Origin: a virus
DNA: 38,891 nt
Virus record (IMG/VR): IMGVR_UViG_3300042924_007884
Location: 1 to 38,891 of that record
Direction: 5' to 3' (one strand)
Part shown: positions 5,489 to 13,004 of the stretch, piece by piece
Layout of the letters: each line of letters begins with the position of its first letter
Position numbering within the stretch: position 1 is the stretch's first letter
Made by a program: the position numbers and the translations under genes
Notes under the pieces: model-generated
Told to the model about the DNA's origin: nothing
Database searches by the model: none
What the model saw: only the letters and a program-made list of their open reading frames with translations

Positions 5489-6201
5489 ACACACTCTTAA
5501 TCGTCGACGTCGAGAGCACCGGCCTCGACCCCAGAAAGGACGCCCTGATCGAGGTCGGGGCCATCCTGTTTAACATCAAACACCGGGCCGTCACGCACCA
5601 GTTCTCGGCACTACTGCCGAGCGTGGCGCCCAACGGCGCCGAAGCAGTCAACGGAATCTCCGATGCCCTGCTGGAATCGAACGCCGTCCATCGGCTGGAC
5701 GGATGGGCGACCTGCTGCCTGCAGAGCTTTTACGACAAGGCCGATGCAGTGCTTGCGCATAAAGTCTCTTTCGACCGTCCGTGGCTGGAGCCGCTGCTCC
5801 GGACTGACGACAAGGGACAGCCCCGCAACTGGCCTCTCAAGCCCTGGATCTGCACCTTACAGGACGTCCGGTGGGCGCGCCCCGGACTCAAGGCCAACCC
5901 ATCGCTGACCCGCCTGGCCCTGGCCCACGGCGTGCCGGTGTGGGCCGCCCACCGGGCCCTCACCGACTGCACCTACCTGGCCCAGGTGCTCGCCACCCGG
6001 GAAGACCTGCTCCAGCTGCTGCTGGATGCCCAGGTGCCCAAGGCCTTGTATTCAGCCGCAGTTCCCTACGAGCAGCGGCAGCTGGCCAAGGATGCCGGCT
6101 TTCTGTGGGAAGGTCATGACGTCCCAAAGGCCTGGACACGATGGCTGCGCGAGGACGAGATATTCGGCCTGCCTTTCAAGGTGGCTCGTGTCGTTAGATG
6201 A
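5485..6201 (+). CDS. DnaQ-family 3'-5' exonuclease with C-terminal DUF5710-like domain
   Basis: 238 residues from GTG at 5485. The DEDD nuclease motifs are intact: ExoI VDVESTGLD (D8, E10), ExoII around SFDRP (D97) and ExoIII HRALTD (H156, D161), the DEDDh arrangement of the DNA polymerase III epsilon family. These enzymes remove 3' nucleotides from DNA or RNA using two metal ions. Residues about 193-225 (PYEQRQLAKDAGFLWE, then KAWTRWL) resemble a DUF5710-type add-on domain. Coupled by GTGA to the membrane protein before it and by ATGA to the next gene. Probably serves proofreading or end processing. Confidence 0.85.
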   Translation: MNTLLIVDVESTGLDPRKDALIEVGAILFNIKHRAVTHQFSALLPSVAPNGAEAVNGISDALLESNAVHRLDGWATCCLQSFYDKADAVLAHKVSFDRPWLEPLLRTDDKGQPRNWPLKPWICTLQDVRWARPGLKANPSLTRLALAHGVPVWAAHRALTDCTYLAQVLATREDLLQLLLDAQVPKALYSAAVPYEQRQLAKDAGFLWEGHDVPKAWTRWLREDEIFGLPFKVARVVR

Positions 6202-6767
6202 AGCAAGTCTCCTATAACGAGCTTGTGCTCTACCTTTACCCCCAAATTCGCCAACAGTTTCGACTCAGGCGAAGGCCACCAAGCGCGACGCACATTGTCG
6301 TGTTCCAAGGAAATGGCCCGGTTCCAGACACCACCAGCACTGCGCTCATACCCGTTGGCCCAGGCCTCAGGTTCCCGTCCCTCGAGGCCGCCTGCTCCAG
6401 CAGCTACAGCGACTACACGGCTCACCCGCTGCACCCTGTCGCCTACTACAAGATCCCCGCGAAGTGTCGTCCATTCCCCTGGGCCGACTGGTTCGACGGC
6501 CGCATGGCCATTCGGAGCCTGCCAGCCGAGTGCGTCGCCGAGTGCTCGGCACCGGGGGCCGATGCCAGCGAGGCCGTCGACCACTGGGTCAGGAAGCTCC
6601 GCTTCAAGGCCCCGCCCTGGCTGGTGCGCGAGTACCTGCGCGGGGGCGGGGGCTATGAGCCCTCGCAGCTGGTTGATCACCAGGCGAACCTGCGTCGCCT
6701 GCTTTGGTCCTGGGCATGCGACTGCCGCGAAGCCGGGGTCAGCGTGTCTCTTTATCTTTCGCGCTGA
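6198..6767 (+). CDS. Hypothetical protein, MKQ(V/I)SY paralogue 1
   Basis: 189 residues, start in an ATGA overlap with the exonuclease. Begins MKQVSYNELVLYL; the N-terminal third contains a beta-like THIVVFQGNG segment, and the C-terminal half is helical with several Trp. The protein at 6798 begins MKQISYAKLEAHF and shares the order of segments (an ALVLFKNQ strand, then a SLE.A..S helix), so the two look like diverged duplicates. Function unknown. Confidence 0.65.
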   Translation: MKQVSYNELVLYLYPQIRQQFRLRRRPPSATHIVVFQGNGPVPDTTSTALIPVGPGLRFPSLEAACSSSYSDYTAHPLHPVAYYKIPAKCRPFPWADWFDGRMAIRSLPAECVAECSAPGADASEAVDHWVRKLRFKAPPWLVREYLRGGGGYEPSQLVDHQANLRRLLWSWACDCREAGVSVSLYLSR

Positions 6768-6797
6768 CCAATTCACCCAATGCCCTCCCCTCCTCAA

Positions 6798-7283
6798 ATG
6801 AAGCAAATTTCCTACGCCAAGCTAGAGGCCCACTTCGATCCCGAACGACGCGATCGCCTCAAGTTCCTTGCCGACACCCCCGGCGCCACCGCGCTGGTGC
6901 TGTTCAAGAACCAGACGCTCGATTCGAGTAGCGCCGGCGCCTGCACCGCAAGGCTCGTTGGCCCCATGTGCCTCTACACGTCCCTTGAGCAGGCATACGC
7001 CAGCCACCTTGGCGACCTGCCGTCTCAGCGGCAGCAGGTTGTTGCTCACTGCTTGCTGCCTGTTGCGGCTGCTCCCTCCGACGATCAGTTGCTGAATTAC
7101 TTCAAGGCCTGCCGCCAAGACGACGATCTCGAACTTGACGAGCTTGTCTCCGGCGGCAGCAACGTCTCTCGGGGCGACGACCCTGGGGCGTGGGTACGCG
7201 CCTGGGTCTGGTGCCCCGACGCTGATGTCCAGGCTTGGCTTGAGACGGAGCAGGGCCGAGCGGCGGCGGCGGCGGCGAGTTGA
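6798..7283 (+). CDS. Hypothetical protein, MKQ(V/I)SY paralogue 2
   Basis: 161 residues from ATG at 6798. An in-frame ATG at 6780 exists, but alignment with the neighbour's MKQVSY start favours 6798. The N-terminal domain matches paralogue 1 in pattern; the C-terminal part differs, being acidic (QDDDLELDELV) and ending in a run of Ala encoded by a GGC/GCG trinucleotide repeat at about 7260-7280. No family recognised. Confidence 0.65.
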   Translation: MKQISYAKLEAHFDPERRDRLKFLADTPGATALVLFKNQTLDSSSAGACTARLVGPMCLYTSLEQAYASHLGDLPSQRQQVVAHCLLPVAAAPSDDQLLNYFKACRQDDDLELDELVSGGSNVSRGDDPGAWVRAWVWCPDADVQAWLETEQGRAAAAAAS

Positions 7284-7289
7284 TTCCTA

Positions 7290-7616
7290 ATGACAACGAC
7301 AAGCAACGAAGATCCGGCGCCGCCGGGAGCGACCGAAGGCGAAGCATGGTACGACGCCGAGATTGCCCCGGCGCTGGCCGCGCTGGCGAAGCGATGCCGG
7401 GAGCGCGGCATGTCTCTCGTCGCTGCGGCGGAGTACAAGCCCGACCACATTGGTGCGACGTACTTCTTGACAGAAGATGCAGGGACCGCGATGCGGATGT
7501 TGCATCTGTGCGGGCAAACCGCGCCCAACGTGGACAGCTACGTCGTCGCACTGAAGAGGTGGGCCGCGCTGAACGGCGTGGACACGTCTTCAAGTTGGGT
7601 GCTGTCACGTTGGTAA
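7290..7616 (+). CDS. Hypothetical protein
   Basis: 108 residues from ATG at 7290, 6 bases after the previous stop. After an acidic, Pro-rich start, it has a helix (EIAPALAALAKRCRERG), a strand (MSLVAAAEY) and another helix (AGTAMRMLHLCGQ). This alpha/beta pattern is common in small phage proteins, but I cannot name the family. Confidence 0.6.
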   Translation: MTTTSNEDPAPPGATEGEAWYDAEIAPALAALAKRCRERGMSLVAAAEYKPDHIGATYFLTEDAGTAMRMLHLCGQTAPNVDSYVVALKRWAALNGVDTSSSWVLSRW

Positions 7617-7633
7617 CCGTCTGTTTGATTCCA

Positions 7634-7894
7634 ATGCGCCGTCTATCCATCTGTTCCATCACCGTCAAAGGGCGAGCCGTTTTCCAGTGCTCCATCTGCA
7701 GAACCTTCGGCTCGGGCGACTCTGTCACCGCGGAAGTCGCCCACCCTGAAGAGATCGCAAGCATCAAGCCTGATCCCAGCGCTATGCCTATCGGCTGGAG
7801 ATCTAGCTCCGGCAACGACGGGCGCGGCGATCATCTTGCTTTTAAGTGCCCGAACTGTCGGGACAGCTCCGCCATTCGCATGATCAACCCATGA
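7634..7894 (+). CDS. Small zinc-ribbon-like protein
   Basis: 86 residues from ATG at 7634; the frame runs open further upstream across the previous gene, but this ATG is the first sensible start. Two CxxC pairs (FQCSICRTF near residue 18 and KCPNCRDS near residue 75) flank a spacer of about 55 residues, a zinc-ribbon arrangement. It may bind metal and nucleic acid; the substrate is unknown. The TGA overlaps the next ATG. Confidence 0.6.
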   Translation: MRRLSICSITVKGRAVFQCSICRTFGSGDSVTAEVAHPEEIASIKPDPSAMPIGWRSSSGNDGRGDHLAFKCPNCRDSSAIRMINP

Positions 7895-8265
7895 ACTATC
7901 TCCCCTCGCCCCAGCCCCCATTCCCTGAGCCAACGATCACTCAGATGATCGCCGACCGCGCGGATCTTCACGTCAAGATCGACGCCCTGCTGCTTGAGTT
8001 TTGCCGGCAATACCCAAGGCTCAGGCTTGACGCGAACCTGCGCACTAGCTGGAAAGAGCTTTGCGTCGACATCAAGGCTTGCCTTGAGACGTCCACTGTC
8101 GGCCACGGAGATATGAACAGCGTTCATGGAGCAATTGGCCAGCTAGAGCGTGACATAGCCAAACTTCTTCACCCCTTTGCGAAGAAGTATCCTCAAGCAA
8201 GCTTAGCCTTGGCCTTTGACCACATCAATGGCGAATGCCAGGCCATCGTCTCTTTGTGCTTCTAA
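7891..8265 (+). CDS. Hypothetical helical protein
   Basis: 124 residues, start in an ATGA overlap. After a Pro-rich N-terminus it is mostly helical (TQMIADRADLHVKIDALLLEF; GAIGQLERDIAKLLHPF) with three or four Cys. No known domain seen. Helical bundle likely. Confidence 0.6.
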   Translation: MNYLPSPQPPFPEPTITQMIADRADLHVKIDALLLEFCRQYPRLRLDANLRTSWKELCVDIKACLETSTVGHGDMNSVHGAIGQLERDIAKLLHPFAKKYPQASLALAFDHINGECQAIVSLCF

Positions 8266-8267
8266 CC

Positions 8268-8498
8268 ATGAACCCTCAACTCGTCAAGCTCGTCTACTAC
8301 AAGCGCAGCGGTAAGTTTTACGACCAAGGTGAACTCCAAGTCGACGCGGGGCTCCCGCTCTTCGAGATCTGGGACCACGTCCGCGCCCTCCGCGCCCGGG
8401 GCCGCCTGCCCGGCTTGATCGACGGTGCCGGCAAAGAGTTCATCGTCTCCGTCGACGCCCCGGACCACCGCCACGAACACCCACACCTGCTGATGTGA
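8268..8498 (+). CDS. Conserved-looking small protein
   Basis: 76 residues from ATG at 8268. Pattern VKLVYYKRSGKFYDQGEL, a helix, then GRLPGLIDGAG and a His-rich end (DHRHEHPHLL). This YYK..GKFYD...PGL...HPHL layout reminds me of small proteins seen in phages and cyanobacterial elements, with no assigned function. The stop overlaps the following ATG by one base. Confidence 0.62.
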   Translation: MNPQLVKLVYYKRSGKFYDQGELQVDAGLPLFEIWDHVRALRARGRLPGLIDGAGKEFIVSVDAPDHRHEHPHLLM

Positions 8499-8839
8499 TG
8501 AAGACCTACCTGATTCGCCTCCGTGCCAGCGCGCTCGTTGACGCCGAGAGCATCTCCGCCGCCGAACAAGCCTGGATCGACGGCTGCGAACGCGACATCG
8601 AGATCGACACCGAAGGCGGTGCACTGGGCATCGAGATCTACGACGACGAGCCCAAGGTCCGTCGTTTCGACGCTCGCAGGGCCAACTGCTGCGCTCTCGA
8701 CTGCATTGCCCTAGTCATGAACCACCACGCCGCGAGCCCGACCTTGCTCAATATCATCGCCGACATCGTGCGCACCACGGGGCGAGACGTCTCAAGCGGA
8801 TCCTTCGCGCCCGCTCCCCAGGAAGCCCAGAACTCGTGA
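8498..8839 (+). CDS. Hypothetical protein
   Basis: 113 residues; ATG at 8498 in a TGATG junction (an in-frame GTG precedes it). The first 50 residues look like a ferredoxin-like strand-helix-strand (KTYLIRLRASALVDAES, AAEQAWIDGCERDIEID), followed by an acidic strand and a Cys-containing helix. No known family. Followed by a GTGA overlap. Confidence 0.62.
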   Translation: MKTYLIRLRASALVDAESISAAEQAWIDGCERDIEIDTEGGALGIEIYDDEPKVRRFDARRANCCALDCIALVMNHHAASPTLLNIIADIVRTTGRDVSSGSFAPAPQEAQNS

Positions 8840-9501
8840 AACACCCCACCCACTTCTCCGCCCAAGTCCCCTTCTCGGGGTTCTATGAAACCTCGCACGA
8901 CCAGCGCATCGACGAGGCCGAGGAGCAGATGTTCTCCGGCGATGACGGCGAGATTGTTTCCAGTGTCGCCTATGAGGCGTTCTGGAGCAATCTCAATTAC
9001 GGCTCCGTCCACGAGAAATACGCCAAGGCCTACGTGGCCGCCCTGGCCCACGTCCTCAAGATCCCCCTCGACTATGAGGAGATGGTCTCACCGCGAGAAT
9101 ACAACTTCACTACCGATCGGCTGTTCGCCAAGATCAGCCGCTCGGACTTTGCCAAGATGCTGCGTGCCGTCCGCGGCAAGCGCCTCAACGAGGAAGCCCT
9201 CGACCGGTTCACCAGCCGCTCCGGCTTCATCAGCTTCTACCCCAACAGCGTCAGTCGTTGGGGGCGCATCGCTGGCTGGGACTGCAACCAGGTCGGTACT
9301 GTGCTTTCCTGCTACATCGACAAACTCCACGAGGGGCGCGTCATCCCCAATGAGCGCGACATCGCCCAAGAGCACATTGACATCTGCACGATCGAAGACT
9401 GGCTCGCCAAAGCCGCCGACGGCAGCTCACGCTCCAGCTGCAAAGCTTGGGCCGCCCTGTTCCTCAATGGCCTCATTCGCAGGCGCGCCGAGGAGTATTA
9501 G
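8836..9501 (+). CDS. Phage/plasmid conserved protein of the FSGFYE type, interrupted by in-frame TAG
   Basis: 221 residues from GTG at 8836 to TAG at 9499-9501. The sequence pattern (VPFSGFYETSHD, EQMFSGD, YAKAYVAAL, SPREYNFTTDRLF, TSRSGFISFYPN, WDCNQVGTVL) matches a widespread phage and plasmid family of unknown function that I know from many hosts. Translation in the same frame past the TAG gives 43 more codons of normal-looking acidic helical protein (KAYLQNSIGSHLDPP, then REAIFEALPSFDDLMI), ending in TAA at 9633, only 4 bases before the next gene. The original gene therefore very probably spanned 8836-9633. The TAG may be a nonsense mutation, a sequencing error or a readthrough site. Confidence 0.8.
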   Translation: MKHPTHFSAQVPFSGFYETSHDQRIDEAEEQMFSGDDGEIVSSVAYEAFWSNLNYGSVHEKYAKAYVAALAHVLKIPLDYEEMVSPREYNFTTDRLFAKISRSDFAKMLRAVRGKRLNEEALDRFTSRSGFISFYPNSVSRWGRIAGWDCNQVGTVLSCYIDKLHEGRVIPNERDIAQEHIDICTIEDWLAKAADGSSRSSCKAWAALFLNGLIRRRAEEY

Positions 9502-9633
9502 CTCAAGGCCTACCTGCAGAACTCCATCGGATCGCACCTCGATCCTCCAAGCGACTACGAAAGGCAGGAAGATCGCACCACTCGCGAGGCGATCTTTGAG
9601 GCCCTACCTTCCTTTGACGACCTGATGATCTAA
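9502..9633 (+). pseudogene. In-frame continuation of the FSGFYE gene beyond the amber codon
   Basis: 43 sense codons in the frame of the preceding gene between TAG 9499-9501 and TAA 9631-9633. Tight spacing to the next ATG (9638) fits the packing of the neighbourhood, whereas ending at 9501 would leave an atypical 136-base gap. No start codon lies where it could make this a separate gene, apart from ATG codons near its end. Confidence 0.6.
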
Positions 9634-9637
9634 ACCC

Positions 9638-9886
9638 ATGATCGAAACCACTTCGACAGTCACTACCAGAGTCACACTCGATGTCAGCGACAGCGACATC
9701 GAACGCCTAGTGGAGGACCGCCTCCGCCGCCGGGGCCGCATCCCTAAGGATGCCAATGTCAACCTTGAGTGGCGGGGCAGCCAATGCCCCTACCTTCACG
9801 TCACCGTTGAGCATCAGCGGCCTGGGTCTGGCCCTTCGGCTTCAGACCACGACTGGGCCACTAAGCTCGACGACGCCCTTGCCTAA
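9638..9886 (+). CDS. Hypothetical small protein
   Basis: 82 residues from ATG at 9638. Begins with a Thr-rich strand (TTSTVTTRVTLDVSDSD), a basic helix (IERLVEDRLRRRGRIP) and a second strand pair (VNLEWRGSQCPYLHVTVEH). A small alpha/beta fold is likely. Its TAA ends at 9886, directly next to the stop of the minus-strand gene. Confidence 0.6.
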   Translation: MIETTSTVTTRVTLDVSDSDIERLVEDRLRRRGRIPKDANVNLEWRGSQCPYLHVTVEHQRPGSGPSASDHDWATKLDDALA

Positions 9887-10546
9887 TCACCGCCGCCCCA
9901 TCGGCGAGCCTTCCTCGTCTTCGGCGTCCAGCACGCCCGCCATCTGAAGCAGGGCTTCGCCCGCTTCGGTCAGCCCGATAGCGCCGACGCCGGCCGCGCC
10001 GGTCAGCCCGGCATAGGCCCCGCCCCGGGCGTAGGGGTTGGTGGCGAACGCATTGTTCACCCCAGCCAACGCACCTTGCACCCTGCTTCCCATCGTCGGC
10101 GCCGCCACCGAACGCAACTGGCCGACCTGGTTGGCCAGTTCGTACATCTGGCGCTGTTGATTCAGCCCGCTGAACACATTACGCGCCGGCGCCTCGCCGG
10201 TGGCCATGCCTCGATCCATCAGCATCTGGATCAGCGCGTCCTTGCTGGCCCGCGATCCATCGGCAGGCATGCCGCCTGGACCGATCACGCTGGCCATTTT
10301 CGCCTGAGCCTGGCCCAGCGTGCTGTCGGCAGGCACTCGCCCCCGCTGCTGCTGCATCAGGTGATGAAGCAGTTCCGGGGCAAGCGCGTCGGCCTTCAAC
10401 TGGCCAGACATGATGGCCTCGCTCACGGCATTCACCTGCTCGGCGCTCATCTCGCCTTGACGGGCTCCGAAGCTGGCCGCCCGGTCCTTGGACTCGTCGA
10501 CGAACCGCTCGTCGATCGACTTCAGCCAGTTGAGGACGCCGTTCAT
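9887..10546 (-). CDS. Lone minus-strand hypothetical protein
   Basis: 219 residues, ATG at 10546, TGA at 9887-9889. Helical N-terminal region (VLNWLKSIDERFVDESKD; EQVNAVSEAIMSGQLKADALAPELLHHLMQQQRG), a Met/Gly-rich middle and a Gly/Ala-rich hydrophobic stretch (GAYAGLTGAAGVGAIGL) before an acidic tail. This composition is like some phage structural or internal virion proteins, but I cannot assign it. It is the only minus-strand gene between 474 and 25,000 and is back to back with the plus-strand gene at 9638, so it has its own promoter in the 56-base gap before 10603. Confidence 0.7.
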   Translation of the reverse strand: MNGVLNWLKSIDERFVDESKDRAASFGARQGEMSAEQVNAVSEAIMSGQLKADALAPELLHHLMQQQRGRVPADSTLGQAQAKMASVIGPGGMPADGSRASKDALIQMLMDRGMATGEAPARNVFSGLNQQRQMYELANQVGQLRSVAAPTMGSRVQGALAGVNNAFATNPYARGGAYAGLTGAAGVGAIGLTEAGEALLQMAGVLDAEDEEGSPMGRR

Positions 10547-10602
10547 GGCCTAAGAGGATCGACAGTCCTCCCAGTCTAAGACCCAACCTTTGAGGATTTT
10601 CC

Positions 10603-11010
10603 ATGGGAGTCAACTATTACTACAAGACCGACCGACGCTTCCTACTTGATCACTGCGAACCAGACGAGGACGGCCTGATTCACATCGGCAAGTCTTCGCA
10701 CGGCTGGTGCTTCGCCCTTCACGTTTACCCTCCGCTGATCCGCACTCTCAACTGCTGGATCGAGGTGTGGGAGATCGGCAAGTGCCTGATCACTGACGAG
10801 TACGACCGCAACATGACGCCCAAGGAGATGCACACCGTCATCACCGACCGCTCCCACCCGGAGCGCCCTGGATACTTCACTTGTGACCTGCTAGAGGAGA
10901 ACTTCGCCGAGGTGGGCCCCAATGGTCTGCTGCGCCGCAAGATTGACGGCATCTACTGCGTTGGCCACGGCCTTGGCACCTGGGACGCGATGGTCGGGCA
11001 GTTCTCGTGA
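10603..11010 (+). CDS. Conserved phage-type protein (MG.NYY family)
   Basis: 135 residues from ATG at 10603. Starts MGVNYYYKTDRRF and continues with LIHIGKSSHGWCFALHVYP, a signature I know from a widespread family of phage and plasmid hypothetical proteins (typically M-G-T/V-N-Y-Y followed by HIGKSS.GW.F). A Trp-rich middle and GHGLGTWDAM near the end complete it. No function has been assigned to that family as far as I know. GTGA overlap with the following gene. Confidence 0.72.
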   Translation: MGVNYYYKTDRRFLLDHCEPDEDGLIHIGKSSHGWCFALHVYPPLIRTLNCWIEVWEIGKCLITDEYDRNMTPKEMHTVITDRSHPERPGYFTCDLLEENFAEVGPNGLLRRKIDGIYCVGHGLGTWDAMVGQFS

Positions 11011-11192
11011 ATTGCTGCCATTGCGGCCAGCCGATCCGGCTCATCCCCAGCGCCACCGAGCGGGCTGCACGCTTTGGGGGCAAGCCCGCCGATTACACCC
11101 GCCTCTTCACTGCTCACCCCGACTGCGCCATCAGGCACCGGAGCGAGGACACGTCACGGCTTATCGAGAAACTGCGGCTTTCCTGCCCATGA
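11007..11192 (+). CDS. Small CxxC zinc-binding protein
   Basis: 61 residues from GTG at 11007 (GTGA overlap). Begins MNCCHCGQPI, a CxxC knuckle, and has CAIRHR later, where Cys and His could complete a metal site. Middle and C-terminus are basic and helical. Probably a small zinc-binding protein; partner unknown. The stop overlaps the next ATG. Confidence 0.6.
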   Translation: MNCCHCGQPIRLIPSATERAARFGGKPADYTRLFTAHPDCAIRHRSEDTSRLIEKLRLSCP

Positions 11193-11467
11193 AGACCCTC
11201 GCCTTCGATTTCATCTCCGACCCCGGCCACGGCTGGGTCAAGGTCTCTTTTACCCGGTTAGTCCGCATCGTCGGGCCCGACTGGCGCTCCACATTCAGCT
11301 CCTGCTCTTTCGAGCGCGGAGAACACGCCTACCTCGAAGAGGACAGCGACGCCCCCCGCTTCGTAAAGGCCTGCCAGGCTGCCGGCATCGAGCCGCGGTG
11401 GCGCATGCGCTACAGCGAGCGCGAGAGCCGCATCCACAACTACCCAAGCCTGCAGACGAGCGCATAA
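11189..11467 (+). CDS. Hypothetical protein
   Basis: 92 residues, ATG in an ATGA overlap. Begins MKTLAFDFISDPGHGWVKVSFTRLVRI, a beta-rich start that resembles a short enzyme-like fold found in phage genes that begin with F.SDPGHGW; the rest is basic and ends in a Tyr/Arg-rich segment. Such proteins are annotated as hypothetical. No motif beyond that. Confidence 0.6.
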   Translation: MKTLAFDFISDPGHGWVKVSFTRLVRIVGPDWRSTFSSCSFERGEHAYLEEDSDAPRFVKACQAAGIEPRWRMRYSERESRIHNYPSLQTSA

Positions 11468-11490
11468 GCCGCGATCCCTTCTATCAGGAA

Positions 11491-11673
11491 ATGGTCGATG
11501 ACTTCTCCAACGGCCGATTCGACCGCCGTAGCCCTGAGGAAGTCCTGGAGGTTCTCGGCTGGATGCCTGAGTCCGAGGTCACCGACCGCGAGCGCTGCGC
11601 CGTCCTGGCCGCCCTGCTCGGGAACGTCCTCGAACGCCTTAATACCCTAGAAGCCAAAGCCTCAGAGGGGTGA
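11491..11673 (+). CDS. Small helical protein
   Basis: 60 residues from ATG at 11491. The frame is open further upstream through the preceding gene, but only this ATG is a plausible start. Helical: SPEEVLEVLGWMPESEV, then ERCAVLAALLGNVLERLNTLEAK, ending in a likely coiled coil. No family recognised. Confidence 0.5.
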   Translation: MVDDFSNGRFDRRSPEEVLEVLGWMPESEVTDRERCAVLAALLGNVLERLNTLEAKASEG

Positions 11674-11692
11674 AGGTCAGGACAATGGTGCT

Positions 11693-11702
11693 GTGCATTT
11701 TT
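11693..11702 (+). promoter_or_regulatory. GTGCATTTTT leader motif
   Basis: GTGCATTTTT preceded by GCT, 36 bases before the ATG at 11738, with a pyrimidine-rich run between them. Same core as the hairpin leaders at 1334-2693 but without the stem. Confidence 0.45.
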
Positions 11703-11737
11703 GTCCTACTTCCCATTCGTTCCCCCATCCCCTTCCA

Positions 11738-12109
11738 ATGACGTTCTTCCAGCAATTCACCCTCGGCCCCATCTCCCTGCGCGCTGGCGGCGGTGACAAC
11801 TGGTCCCAGTTCGACCTGGCATTCACCACCAACCGCAACGCCGGGCAGGCGGCCCGTGAAACTGCCATCCGCTTCGGCTTCAAGTCAGACCACCTGTTGG
11901 CCCTGGCCGGCACCGACAACGCCAACGACACCTACGTCACCCCAGAAGGCAAGACCGTCTACGGCAAGGTATCCATAACCCCCGGCGGCGCCGTCCACAT
12001 CCTCAGCGCCCACCAGGTCTACGCCGAACAGGTTCACCAGGCCAACCTCAAGTCCGGCCTCCAGCTGGCTGACGAAAGCGTGGCTGACCTTGTTCTGGCT
12101 GCCGCCTGA
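11738..12109 (+). CDS. Hypothetical protein
   Basis: 123 residues from ATG at 11738 after a G-poor, pyrimidine-rich leader. Strand-rich and polar (FTLGPISLRAGGGDNWSQFDLAF), a helical middle (AARETAIRFGFKSDHLLAL), then VYGKVSITPGGAVHIL and a helical end. Probably a small alpha/beta protein; I cannot name the family. Confidence 0.62.
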   Translation: MTFFQQFTLGPISLRAGGGDNWSQFDLAFTTNRNAGQAARETAIRFGFKSDHLLALAGTDNANDTYVTPEGKTVYGKVSITPGGAVHILSAHQVYAEQVHQANLKSGLQLADESVADLVLAAA

Positions 12110-12193
12110 TCGCGGTTGGGTTGCCACGGGCCCGCCCTACTGGTGACCCGCCCGCCTGGGCAGGCCTATCCTCCTCCCAGGTTCTTTCAAGCA

Positions 12194-12430
12194 ATGGCCC
12201 TCCCCGCTCTCGACCCTGGATCCAGCGGCTGGAGGGCGCGCTTTCGCGTTCTGACCAAGAAAGACAACCCTCTGCGCCTGCGAGTTCACGACTCCCTGCG
12301 CGGGATTGATTGTTTCTACGATTTCCAGTCCCACGAGCAACTCCGCCACCATGTCAACCAACTCCGAGCCGGCTACACCGACCTCGCTCCCGACGGGATC
12401 CTCTCGCCCGGATCCCACACAAGGGCGTGA
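12194..12430 (+). CDS. Hypothetical protein overlapping the Gp157 gene
   Basis: 78 residues from ATG at 12194; the frame is open upstream but that part lies in a GC-rich hairpin region. Contains WRARFRVLTKKDNPLRLRVHD and FYDFQSHEQLRHHVNQL, a basic strand-rich then helical protein. Its last 80 bases overlap the start of the next gene in another frame, an unusually long overlap for this window. Function unknown. Confidence 0.5.
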   Translation: MALPALDPGSSGWRARFRVLTKKDNPLRLRVHDSLRGIDCFYDFQSHEQLRHHVNQLRAGYTDLAPDGILSPGSHTRA

Positions 12431-13004
12431 AGCGATCAAGCGGATCTACAGCGCTGCGATCAACCTCACCGCGCTCGACGCAGAGATCGGCAGCATTGCC
12501 GAGATGCTCTCCGACGAGGACCCCGAGGTCGTCGCCCAAGCCACGGCCGATCTTGAGATCCTGCTGGCCGGCCAGGAGGACTCTCAGCTCACCCTGATCG
12601 ACCGTTGCGATACCGCCCTCTGCATCGCCGATGTCTTGATCGGTCAGGCTGCCATGCGCCGGGCCCAATCCAAGCGCCTTCAGGCCCTGGCTCAGGCCGA
12701 CGAAACTCTGATTGAACGCCTCCAGACCGTTTCCATCAAGCTCCTGCGCCTGGCCCACCCGGACAAGAACAGCATCTCGCTGCCCATGCACGAGCTGAAG
12801 TCGCGCAAATCCCAGGCAGTCATCGTCAACGAGGACATCACCTCGGATGACTACGTCGACCCCGAAAAGCTCCCCGAAAACCTGCGGCGCGTCACTTACG
12901 CCCCCGACAAGACCGCCATCAAGGACTTCCTCAAAGCCGGTGGCGTCTACAAGGGCCTGGCGCTGGAGAATCGCCGCAGCTGGAGCATCGACGGCGCAAA
13001 GTGA
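12351..13004 (+). CDS. Siphovirus Gp157-family protein
   Basis: 217 residues from ATG at 12351 (preferred over 12306). The layout fits the Gp157 family: N-terminal long helices with many acidic residues (EIGSIAEMLSDEDPEVVAQ; DRCDTALCIADVLI), a coiled-coil middle with KRLQALAQADETLIERLQ, and the C-terminal DYVDPEKLPENLRR, DKTAIKDFLKAGG, VYKGLALENRRSWSI segment, which closely resembles the family end. Gp157 proteins occur in siphoviruses and have been linked to phage-resistance phenotypes and replication-region genes. Biochemical role unclear. GTGA-type overlap with the next gene. Confidence 0.78.
   Translation: MSTNSEPATPTSLPTGSSRPDPTQGREAIKRIYSAAINLTALDAEIGSIAEMLSDEDPEVVAQATADLEILLAGQEDSQLTLIDRCDTALCIADVLIGQAAMRRAQSKRLQALAQADETLIERLQTVSIKLLRLAHPDKNSISLPMHELKSRKSQAVIVNEDITSDDYVDPEKLPENLRRVTYAPDKTAIKDFLKAGGVYKGLALENRRSWSIDGAK

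Noticed and set aside
5127-5651. Minus-strand frame of 174 codons opposite the DnaQ gene
   Set aside because: Antisense shadow of the 5069 and 5485 genes; its product is low-complexity and it has no independent start context.
7261-7280. GGC/GCG trinucleotide run
   Set aside because: Looks like a microsatellite but encodes the Ala run at the end of the 6798 protein and falls in one reading frame; considered part of that gene.
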